Source of the DNA: Gallionella sp.
GTDB lineage: Bacteria > Pseudomonadota > Gammaproteobacteria > Burkholderiales > Gallionellaceae
Assembly (NCBI GenBank): GCA_030690245.1
Contig: JAUYGW010000026.1
Coordinates: forward strand, 1 to 6,833
Reading direction: 5' to 3'
DNA: 6,833 nucleotides
Below, one piece after another: positions 1-4,958 of this stretch (positions are counted from its first letter, which is position 1; each line of letters starts with the position of its first letter). A program made the position numbers and the translations under genes. The notes beneath the pieces are model-generated. The model was not told where the DNA came from. It made no database searches and worked only from the letters and a program-made list of their open reading frames with translations.

Positions 1-2
1 GG

Positions 3-995
3 CTGCCGTGGGGCTACCGCCAGCGCGCGCGGCTGTCGGTGCGCCATGTGCTGAAGAAGGGCAAGACGCTGGTTGGCTTCCGCGAAAAGCGCGGCAGCTT
101 TGTTGCGGACATGTCGCGCTGCGAAATCCTGCCGCCGAAAATTTCCGGATTGATCCCGCTGCTGGCGCAAATGATCGACGGCCTCTCGATCCGCGAGCAC
201 CTGCCGCAGATCGAGGTGGCATGCGGCGATAACGTGGACGTGCTGGTGCTGCGCGTGATGGAGCCGCCCACCGCCGGCGATGAGGCCGTGTTGCGCGCCT
301 TCGCCGACGCGCACGGCATCCAGTTCTGGCTGCAACCGAAAGGGCTGGACAGCATCTATCCTTTTCATCCTCTCGACGCGCCGGCGTTGACCTACACGCT
401 GCCGGAATTCGCTGTCGAGATGCCGTTCGCGCCGACCGAATTTACCCAGGTCAACAGCGCGCTCAACCGCGTGATGGTGCATCGTGCGATCCGCCTGCTC
501 GACCCGCAGCCGGGCGAACGCATCGCCGATTTCTTCTGCGGGCTGGGCAACTTCACGCTGCCCATCGCGCGCAGTGGCGCGCAAGTGATGGGCATCGAAG
601 GCAGCGCCGCACTGGTGAAACGCGCCGCGCAGAATGCCGCGCACAACGGACTATCGGGCAACACCGAATTCCGGGCGATGAACTTGTTCGAGATGGACGA
701 GGCGGCATTGGTAAAGCTGGGACATTTTGACAAATGGTTGATCGATCCGCCGCGCGACGGTGCGGCGGAACTGGTGAAAGCCATTACCCCGGAAACCGCG
801 CCGCGCCTTATCGTCTATGTGAGTTGCAGCCCCGCCACGCTGGCGCGCGATGCGGCGGAACTGGTGCAGGTGCATGGCTACGCGCTCAAGGCGGCGGGCG
901 TGATGAACATGTTCCCGCAGACCTCGCATGTCGAGTCGATCGCGGTATTCGTTAAATCATTAGCCGTTACGACGACCTGGTTGCCGAAGCGCTGA
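3..995 (+). CDS. rlmD: 23S rRNA (uracil-1939-C5) methyltransferase RlmD, 5' end outside the window
   Basis: RlmD (RumA) uses S-adenosylmethionine to methylate C5 of a conserved uridine of 23S rRNA (U1939 in E. coli). The frame is open from the left edge; codons before position 39 continue the family sequence ([12 protein letters not shown]), so the gene starts upstream. Visible in order: a Cys at 120-122 in SRCEILPP, matching the fourth ligand of the family's 4Fe-4S cluster; FTQVN, the substrate/SAM-region signature; SAM motif [22 protein letters not shown]; the catalytic Cys at 825-827 in [12 protein letters not shown] (family usually CNP, here CSP); and HVESIAVF near the end. About 330 residues are present of a family length near 430-440. 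After VFVK the protein has an 11-residue tail that looks unlike the family and probably arises from loss of the original stop at 960-962. The rhodanese gene follows directly on the same strand. Family assignment is secure. Confidence 0.95.
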   Translation: MPWGYRQRARLSVRHVLKKGKTLVGFREKRGSFVADMSRCEILPPKISGLIPLLAQMIDGLSIREHLPQIEVACGDNVDVLVLRVMEPPTAGDEAVLRAFADAHGIQFWLQPKGLDSIYPFHPLDAPALTYTLPEFAVEMPFAPTEFTQVNSALNRVMVHRAIRLLDPQPGERIADFFCGLGNFTLPIARSGAQVMGIEGSAALVKRAAQNAAHNGLSGNTEFRAMNLFEMDEAALVKLGHFDKWLIDPPRDGAAELVKAITPETAPRLIVYVSCSPATLARDAAELVQVHGYALKAAGVMNMFPQTSHVESIAVFVKSLAVTTTWLPKR

Positions 996-1000
996 CGCGC
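957..1000 (+). other. Broken ATGA stop/start overlap and probable N-terminal extension of the rhodanese
   Basis: The bases at 959-962 are ATTA. If 961 were G they would read ATGA, which would be both the rhodanese ATG (959-961) and an rlmD TGA stop (960-962). With the present base, rlmD reads through to TGA 993-995, and the rhodanese frame opens with ATC-ATT after TAA 953-955. From 962 the rhodanese frame encodes [13 protein letters not shown], with the same GC-ending codon style as the rest of that gene. The rlmD frame encodes an unremarkable Thr-rich tail. ATT is a rare but real bacterial start codon (E. coli infC). Confidence 0.6.
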
Positions 1001-1429
1001 GTGAAGGAGATCATGCCGTGGGACCTGAGCCGCTTGCTTGCAGCGGGCGGCAAGCCGATTCTGCTTGATGTGCGCGAACCGGCAGAGTTTGCGTTGCTGC
1101 ACATTCCGGGGTCGGTCAACGTGCCGCGCGGCGTATTGGAGCAATCGTGCGAGTGGGATTACGACGAGACCGAGCCGTTGCTTGCCGGTGGACGCGAGAT
1201 GGAAATCGTGGTGATCTGCCGCTCCGGCAAGCGTTCGGTGCTCACCGCCGATGTGATGCAACGGCTGGGGTTTGCCAGCGTAGCCTCGCTCAAAACCGGC
1301 GTGCGCGGCTGGAACGATTACGAACAACCCTTGGTGGATGCGGACGGCAATGTGCTGGATGCGGATGCGGCCGAGGAACTGCTTGCGCCGCGCCTGCGAC
1401 CGGAGCAACGCAAACCGAAGGTTTTATGA
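1001..1429 (+). CDS. Single-domain rhodanese-like sulfurtransferase (start codon uncertain)
   Basis: This is a small cytoplasmic rhodanese-fold protein, likely handling persulfide sulfur; its acceptor cannot be told from sequence. It shows LLDVREPAEFALLHIPGSVNVP, the classical rhodanese N-terminal signature, and the active-site loop CRSGKRS with the persulfide-forming Cys at residue 73 counted from the GTG at 1001. An acidic C-terminal tail follows (DADGNVLDADAAEELL). The start is a problem. GTG 1001 lacks a good upstream ribosome-binding site, and ATG 1013 has AAGGAG only 3 bases ahead. The frame stays open and codes convincingly ([13 protein letters not shown]) back to an ATT at 959, just after an in-frame TAA at 953-955. 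The ancestral start was probably ATG at 959-961. The gene lies immediately downstream of rlmD, so the two are likely cotranscribed and translationally coupled. A strong hairpin terminator follows 10 bases after the stop. Confidence 0.88.
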   Translation: MKEIMPWDLSRLLAAGGKPILLDVREPAEFALLHIPGSVNVPRGVLEQSCEWDYDETEPLLAGGREMEIVVICRSGKRSVLTADVMQRLGFASVASLKTGVRGWNDYEQPLVDADGNVLDADAAEELLAPRLRPEQRKPKVL

Positions 1430-1439
1430 TGCAGGGTGG

Positions 1440-1483
1440 GCAAACAAAAAAGGCGGCCAGGGATGGCCGCCTTTTTTGTTTGC
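1440..1483. terminator. Bidirectional intrinsic terminator, 20-bp perfect stem
   Basis: Arms 1440-1459 and 1464-1483 are exact reverse complements around a GGGA loop (1460-1463). The stem core is GGCGGCCA/TGGCCGCC, flanked by six A on the left and six T on the right. This gives a GC-rich hairpin followed by a U-tract when transcribed from either side. It sits midway in the 65-bp gap between the convergent rhodanese and Bax-inhibitor-1 family genes, so it can end both transcripts. Confidence 0.93.
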
Positions 1484-1494
1484 AGCGATGAAGC

Positions 1495-2178
1495 TTAGTC
1501 GCGTTCGCCGCTGAATGCCATCAGCAGTTGCAGCAAGCTGATGAACAGGTTGTAGATGCTCAGGAACAGTCCCAGCGTCGCCATCACGTAGTTGGTTTCG
1601 CCGCCGTGCACGATGCGGCTGACGTCATACAGGATATAGGCCGAGAAGATCAGCACGCCAATCGCGGAAATGGTCAGCGACAGGGCAGGGATCTGGAAGA
1701 ACATATTCGCCAGCGACGCGACGATCAGCAGGATCAGCCCGATGAACAGGAACTTGCCCATGAAGCTGAAATCCTTCTTGGTCACGGTGGCGAGGGTCGC
1801 CAGCGAGAAGAAGATGATGCCGGTACCGCCTGCGGCCATGCCGATCAGTTGCGCGCCGTTTTTCAGGTGCAATGCCACTTGCAGGATCGGGCCGAGGAAT
1901 ACGCCCGCCACGAGGGTGAAGCCGAACAGGGCTGCAATGCCCCACACGCTGTTGCGCAACGCGCTGACGGCGAACATCATGCCTATCATCGCGCCGAACA
2001 TCAGCAGCGACGATATGATCGGGCTTGCGGCCATGAACGAGAAATTCACCGACATGCCGATGAACGCGCCGATCACCGTCGGGATCATGGTCAGCGCCAG
2101 CATCATGTAGGTGTTGCGCAGCACCTTGTTCTGTTCGGTCGCGATGGTGCCGATGGGCGTTGCGGTTTGGTATTGCAT
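1495..2178 (-). CDS. Bax inhibitor-1/YccA family inner-membrane protein
   Basis: This is a 227-residue, almost wholly hydrophobic protein of the BI-1 (UPF0005, TMBIM-like) family. Approximate membrane segments are residues 24-45, 51-72, 79-101, 110-131, 141-160, 165-185 and 198-221, giving the seven helices typical of the family. The C-terminal hallmark is clear: YDVSRIVHGGETNYVMATL, with the conserved Asp (D185) in the loop before the last helix, then SIYNLFISLLQLL. E. coli members are YccA, a substrate and modulator of the FtsH protease, and YbhL. Other bacterial members are reported to act as pH-dependent calcium leak channels, but the role here is unknown. The start at 2178 is preferred over a codon 24 bases upstream because a perfect AGGAGG lies 6 bases ahead of it. 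The gene appears monocistronic, with its terminator shared with the rhodanese gene. Confidence 0.93.
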   Translation of the reverse strand: MQYQTATPIGTIATEQNKVLRNTYMMLALTMIPTVIGAFIGMSVNFSFMAASPIISSLLMFGAMIGMMFAVSALRNSVWGIAALFGFTLVAGVFLGPILQVALHLKNGAQLIGMAAGGTGIIFFSLATLATVTKKDFSFMGKFLFIGLILLIVASLANMFFQIPALSLTISAIGVLIFSAYILYDVSRIVHGGETNYVMATLGLFLSIYNLFISLLQLLMAFSGERD

Positions 2179-2184
2179 GTATAG

Positions 2185-2190
2185 CCTCCT
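2185..2190 (-). promoter_or_regulatory. Strong Shine-Dalgarno sequence deciding the BI-1 family start
   Basis: On the minus strand AGGAGG is followed by a 6-base spacer and ATG at 2178-2176. This full-consensus site fixes the start and argues against the alternative upstream codon at 2202. It is the only strong ribosome-binding site among the gene starts visible in the window. Confidence 0.88.
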
Positions 2191-2220
2191 AAGGTTGATC
2201 ATTAAACAGCAGCGGGTGTA

Positions 2221-2249
2221 AGACTATCGAAATACTGGAAAAGTTTCAA
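2221..2249 (-). promoter_or_regulatory. Possible sigma-70 promoter of the BI-1 family gene
   Basis: On the minus strand TTGAAA (2249-2244, 5 of 6 matches to the -35 consensus) is followed after 17 bases by TAGTCT (2226-2221, only 3 of 6 to the -10). Spacing and position, about 45 bases before the start codon, fit. The weak -10 makes this a tentative call. Confidence 0.25.
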
Positions 2250-2290
2250 TCGTGAATGACGGATTGCGCTATCGATCCTGAAAAGGGCGC

Positions 2291-2617
2291 TTACTCATCC
2301 GCAGTGTTTCCCCGTCCCTTGCGGCGGCGATCTATCCACCATGCAATCAGCGGCAACATCAAAACGCCGCCGGGCATGAGGATCGGAACCAGATAAGGAC
2401 TCAGGTTGGATATGGCACGCAAGTTACGCAGCAATAACTCGCGTTCTTCCCTGCTCCATTGTTCGCCATTGCGGCGCTTCATCAGAATCGGGATCAAGCC
2501 GCGTGCGTGGGAAAGCTCGTTATAGATATACACGCGCTGGGTTTCCTGCATCGAGCGCACGTTTACCCATCCGCGTTGCAGTGGGGAAATGATGTTTCTG
2601 CGGGGTGGTTGTGTCAT
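2291..2617 (-). CDS. Small membrane protein of unknown function, loosely LETM1-like C-terminus
   Basis: I do not recognise a named family with confidence. The predicted protein is 108 residues. It has a basic N-terminus (MTQPPRR), a charged amphipathic middle (about 33-70, with RRNGEQWSREERELLLRNLRAIS), one hydrophobic segment at about 73-95 (PYLVPILMPGGVLMLPLIAWW), and a basic cytoplasm-type end (DRRRKGRG). The order, a helical acidic/basic stretch followed by a Pro-Gly-rich membrane segment, recalls the membrane-proximal part of LETM1-like proteins; this is a resemblance and not an assignment. ATG 2617 is chosen; a TTG at 2659 in frame is possible but less likely. There is no good ribosome-binding site (only AGG 3 bases ahead). 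CATAAT at 2629-2624 lies so close that a leaderless message is conceivable. It lies 48 bases downstream of tRNA-Ser on the same strand and could share its transcript. Confidence 0.72.
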   Translation of the reverse strand: MTQPPRRNIISPLQRGWVNVRSMQETQRVYIYNELSHARGLIPILMKRRNGEQWSREERELLLRNLRAISNLSPYLVPILMPGGVLMLPLIAWWIDRRRKGRGNTADE

Positions 2618-2665
2618 GTACCTATTATGAGATTTATCATCCGGCAGAAAATCGCCCAAAAGTCT

Positions 2666-2755
2666 TGGTGGAGGGCGTGAGATTCGAACTCACGAAGGGC
2701 GCAAACCCTTGCCAGTTTTCAAGACTGGTGCATTCAACCGCTCTGCCAGCCCTCC
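2666..2755 (-). tRNA. tRNA-Ser, anticodon UGA (reads UCA)
   Basis: The 90-nt minus-strand sequence folds as a class II tRNA. It has a 7-bp acceptor GGAGGGC/GCCCTCC, a D arm with GAGCGGTTGAA, an anticodon stem CCAGT/ACTGG around the loop CTTGAAA, a long variable arm (AAGGG/CCCTT) typical of serine tRNAs, and the T loop TTCGAAT in a GTGAG/CTCAC stem. The anticodon TGA is at 2721-2719. The 3' CCA is encoded (2668-2666). The discriminator base (2669) reads A, whereas E. coli serine tRNAs have G. Confidence 0.97.
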
Positions 2756-2765
2756 AAGGCCGCGC

Positions 2766-2794
2766 ATTTTGAACTAAGCCGCTGGCCATGTCCA
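2766..2794 (-). promoter_or_regulatory. Promoter of tRNA-Ser(UGA)
   Basis: On the minus strand TGGACA (2794-2789, 5 of 6 to TTGACA) and CAAAAT (2771-2766, 4 of 6 to TATAAT) are separated by exactly 17 bases. The -10 is followed by the GC-rich stretch GCGCGGCC, ten bases before the mature tRNA 5' end. Such GC-rich discriminators are typical of stable-RNA promoters under stringent (ppGpp/DksA) control; that regulation is inferred. Confidence 0.5.
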
Positions 2795-2923
2795 GAAAAA
2801 CGCCGGAGCGTGGCAATGCGAAGCACCAAAAACGCGGACAACCCAACGTATCGCTGGTGTCCCTTTATGTTGTAAACAAAACCATTTTCTGGATGCTTTA
2901 TCACTCTCTCCGCACTTAACGTA

Positions 2924-2935
2924 ACAAGTTCTTGT
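2924..2935. promoter_or_regulatory. Short dyad, possible operator of the haem-GGDEF gene
   Basis: ACAAG-TT-CTTGT is a perfect 5-bp-arm dyad located about 14 bases upstream of the -10-like TATAAG (2949-2954), where a regulator of the diguanylate cyclase gene could bind. It is short enough to occur by chance in this 211-bp intergenic region, and no known regulator's site was recognised. Confidence 0.22.
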
Positions 2936-2948
2936 ATCCCGGCACAGA

Positions 2949-2954
2949 TATAAG
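2949..2954 (+). promoter_or_regulatory. -10-like element close to the haem-GGDEF start codon
   Basis: TATAAG matches the -10 consensus at 5 of 6 positions. There is no clear -35 at 16-18 bases upstream, though TTCTTG lies 14 bases upstream. The element ends 12 bases before ATG 2967, so a transcript from it would have a 5' leader of only about 5-6 bases. This agrees with the absence of a ribosome-binding site there. Confidence 0.35.
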
Positions 2955-2966
2955 TAGTCTTGCCTG

Positions 2967-4253
2967 ATGCAAAAAAACACCTTAAATGCCACTTACCGCC
3001 AAGCGGCTTTCGCCATGTTTGTGTGGACGGTGGTGGTAATCGCATCACTTGCCTGGGGTGCCTACGGCCACCGCCACGAGGTGCTGAATATTGCCTATCA
3101 GAACGCAATCACCACCATAACCAAAGATATCGCTTTCCGCGATTGGGTCGCATCGCATGGCGGCGTCTATGTTGTCCCGACGGAACAAACCCCTTCCAAC
3201 CCCTACCTTCACTTCTTGCCTGAGCGCGATGTGGTGACCACGACAGGCAAGAAACTCACGTTGATGAATCCCGCTTATGTGCTGCGGGAAGCCCAGTCTC
3301 TCTATAAGGGCGAACATGGGGAATCGGCGCATATCACCAGCCTGAACCCCGTCAACCCGAACAATGCGCCGGACGAGTGGGAAAAGCTGGTGCTCGCCCG
3401 CTTTGAACGTGGCGAAAGGGAAATCAAGGAGGTGACGCAAACCGATGGAGTTCAGCTGCTGCGTGTGATACGTGCGCTTAAGGTGGATGAGGTTTGCATG
3501 AAATGTCACGCTCACCAGGGTTACAAGGTAGGCGACATACGCGGGGGAATCTCCGCAATCGTTCCGCTTAAACCGTTATTCGATATTGAAGCGCGGAGCA
3601 TTCGCGATCTCTCGATGAGCCACGGGATCATCTGGCTGCTCGGCCTGGCTGGAATCGGCGCCTACAATTTTGTCCGCAGGCGCGAAATCGGACGCATCTC
3701 CCGGCAGCAGGAGCTTGAATATCTGGCCAGCACGGATGCCCTCACTGGGCTTGCCAACCGGCGTACCCTGATGCTCCGGGCGGAACAGGAGCTGGCGCGA
3801 GCAAAACGCTATGGGAGCGAGCTCTCGCTGCTGATGGCGGACATTGATTTTTTCAAGAAGGTGAACGACACCTACGGGCATCAGGCGGGAGACATTGTCC
3901 TCAAGAAATTGGCCGATATTTTTTTGCAGGCGCTGCGCGATATTGATTTCGCTGCACGTTTCGGCGGTGAAGAATTCGTCCTTCTTCTGCCGGAAACCAA
4001 TGCTGAAAATGCGTTGAAAACAGCCGAGCGGCTGCGGGCATCGGTCAATGACATCCAGATTCCGCTGCCACAGGGGGAATTGGTTAAATGCACCATTTCT
4101 ATCGGGGTTGCCAGCTACTCTTCATCCGGCAACGACAGTGTCGAGAAATTAATTTCCGGAGCCGACAAGGCTCTTTATGCAGCCAAGGAAACCGGCCGCA
4201 ACAAAGTCTGCCTGGATAGCAGCGCCGAAGAACAACATCGGCTTGAATCCTGA
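2967..4253 (+). CDS. Membrane-bound diguanylate cyclase with periplasmic c-type haem sensor domain (Tll0287-like/DUF3365 plus GGDEF)
   Basis: This is a 428-residue signalling enzyme that should make c-di-GMP from two GTP. Architecture: membrane helix at about 12-32; periplasmic Tll0287-like (DUF3365) domain at about 33-210, with the family's NPAYVLREAQ and TSLNPVNPNNAPDEWE stretches and a CMKCH haem-c attachment site at 177-181; second helix at about 218-235; linker; and GGDEF domain at about 250-415. The cyclase domain has TDALTGLANRR (256-266), DIDFFKKVNDTYGH, active site GGEEF (333-337), and an inhibitory I-site RDID (324-327) exactly five residues before GGEEF. Both catalytic activity and product inhibition are therefore expected. 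Covalent haem needs export and the cytochrome c maturation system, which fits the predicted topology. The ligand (redox state, NO, O2 or other) cannot be deduced. ATG 2967 is required to keep the first helix intact, although no ribosome-binding site precedes it. No phosphodiesterase (EAL) domain is present. Confidence 0.93.
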   Translation: MQKNTLNATYRQAAFAMFVWTVVVIASLAWGAYGHRHEVLNIAYQNAITTITKDIAFRDWVASHGGVYVVPTEQTPSNPYLHFLPERDVVTTTGKKLTLMNPAYVLREAQSLYKGEHGESAHITSLNPVNPNNAPDEWEKLVLARFERGEREIKEVTQTDGVQLLRVIRALKVDEVCMKCHAHQGYKVGDIRGGISAIVPLKPLFDIEARSIRDLSMSHGIIWLLGLAGIGAYNFVRRREIGRISRQQELEYLASTDALTGLANRRTLMLRAEQELARAKRYGSELSLLMADIDFFKKVNDTYGHQAGDIVLKKLADIFLQALRDIDFAARFGGEEFVLLLPETNAENALKTAERLRASVNDIQIPLPQGELVKCTISIGVASYSSSGNDSVEKLISGADKALYAAKETGRNKVCLDSSAEEQHRLES

Positions 4254-4271
4254 AAAAAGCAGTTGAAATTT

Positions 4272-4326
4272 GCAGGGGCGGGCCATGCCCGCGAATCACT
4301 TGATCGCGGGCATGGCCCGCTCCTAC
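4272..4326. repeat. Inverted pair of REP units (GTAG-type), BIME-like
   Basis: Two 23-base units face each other: 4272-4294 on the plus strand and 4326-4304 on the minus strand. The minus unit begins GTAGGAGCGGGCC and the plus unit GCAGGGGCGGGCC; the remainder (GCGGGCCATGCCCGCGA, 17 bases) is identical in both. Each unit is itself a hairpin (GCGGGC-CAT-GCCCGC) headed by a GTAG-like tetranucleotide. That is the layout of REP sequences mobilised by TnpA-REP/RAYT transposases. Together they form a 55-base imperfect palindrome, 18 bases after the diguanylate cyclase stop and 5 bases from the convergent queD stop. It may also limit transcript read-through or stabilise 3' ends, although it lacks a T-tract. 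Confidence 0.8.
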
Positions 4327-4331
4327 ATGAC

Positions 4332-4784
4332 TTAGGGATTCGCGGCGCGCACGCAGTCCGCCCAGTTGTTGGGAGTTTCGTAGAGGCGGACTCTCTCCAG
4401 GCGCAGCTGGTTGCCGTAGGTATCACGGTAAGCGGGATCGAGGATGTTGAACGCGATTTGCGCGAGATTCTCCGCCGTCGGAACGGCATCGAGGATGACC
4501 GTCTTGTGCTCCGGCAGGCTGGCGAGAAAATCGCTTACCGCGCGGTCGCCGCGATAGACCAGGAAGGCGTGATCCCAAGCATCGACCAGCTTTTCGTTGG
4601 CGATGCGCTTCACATCGGAGAAGTCCATCACCATGCCTTGTTCGGACTGCCCTTCAGCCGTAATGATATCGCCGGACAGGGTGATTTCGATGGCGTAACG
4701 ATGCCCGTGCAGGTGTTTGCACTGGCTGGTGTGGTTGGGGATGCGATGTCCGGCATCAAATTCCAGGCGGCGGGTGATGAGCAT
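4332..4784 (-). CDS. queD: 6-carboxy-5,6,7,8-tetrahydropterin synthase QueD
   Basis: QueD converts 7,8-dihydroneopterin triphosphate to 6-carboxytetrahydropterin, the second step from GTP to preQ0 and queuosine, the wobble-base modification of tRNAs with GUN anticodons. The 150-residue cytoplasmic protein shows the zinc-binding His set H13 (FDAGHR), H26 and H28 (CKHLHGHRY), catalytic Cys22 of the same motif, DFSDVK (54-59), catalytic-triad His72 in WDHAFL, the PTAEN signature (102-106) and the pterin-binding Glu136 in YETP. All expected residues are present, so CTPS activity is likely, although 6-pyruvoyltetrahydropterin synthases share this fold. It is about 30 residues longer than E. coli QueD, partly through a longer middle and the C-terminal NNWADC segment. 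No clear ribosome-binding site precedes ATG 4784. GATAAT at 4818-4813 (minus) could be its -10 but has no matching -35. No other queuosine genes are in view. Confidence 0.94.
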   Translation of the reverse strand: MLITRRLEFDAGHRIPNHTSQCKHLHGHRYAIEITLSGDIITAEGQSEQGMVMDFSDVKRIANEKLVDAWDHAFLVYRGDRAVSDFLASLPEHKTVILDAVPTAENLAQIAFNILDPAYRDTYGNQLRLERVRLYETPNNWADCVRAANP

Positions 4785-4833
4785 ATTATTTTGATGGGTT
4801 AGCGTGGTGCGGATTATCCTATAAAAAACAGTC

Positions 4834-4932
4834 TAGCCACGGATTTACACAGATGAACACTGATTATCAATAGGTAGGGGTGACTGATGTGCTTTGCTTT
4901 AATCGGTGGTAATCCGTGTTTATCCGTGGCTA
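4834..4932. repeat. Six-copy 10-bp CACNGATNNN repeat in two opposed triplets
   Basis: On the plus strand CACGGATTTA, CACAGATGAA and CACTGATTAT run head to tail (4838-4867). On the minus strand CACGGATAAA, CACGGATTAC and CACCGATTAA run head to tail from 4928 to 4899. Each set is preceded on its own strand by TAGC, so 4834-4867 and 4899-4932 form an imperfect 34-base inverted repeat with a 31-base centre. It fills most of the 174-bp gap between tgpA and queD. Repeats resembling CCACGGATTAACACGGAT are known to me as common intergenic sequences in diverse bacteria; their origin and function are unclear. Confidence 0.8.
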
Positions 4933-4958
4933 ATTGCCGTTTTGAAAATTATATCCTG

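Noticed and set aside
1528..2184. A 218-codon plus-strand open frame opposite the BI-1 family gene.
   Set aside because: The product is dominated by Gln, Asp, His and Arg, the usual mirror of a hydrophobic membrane protein. It resembles no family, and the minus-strand gene has a perfect ribosome-binding site.
2941..2954. Sigma-54 type promoter (GGCAC near 2941) before the haem-GGDEF gene.
   Set aside because: The -24-like GGCAC is not followed by a TTGC-type -12 element at the required spacing.
3001..3223. Alternative short frames overlapping the start of the haem-GGDEF gene, as a separate small gene or frameshift.
   Set aside because: The main frame is unbroken from the membrane helix through the CXXCH to GGDEF with family motifs throughout, so the alternatives are shadows.
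4263..4802. A 179-codon plus-strand open frame covering the REP pair and queD.
   Set aside because: It is antisense to queD, whose catalytic residues are all present, and it starts inside the REP hairpin region. No independent coding evidence.
4834..4932. CRISPR array or riboswitch upstream of queD.
   Set aside because: The units are 10 bp with no spacers and reverse orientation halfway, unlike CRISPR. No preQ1-type aptamer was recognised, and the same pattern is explained by an intergenic repeat.
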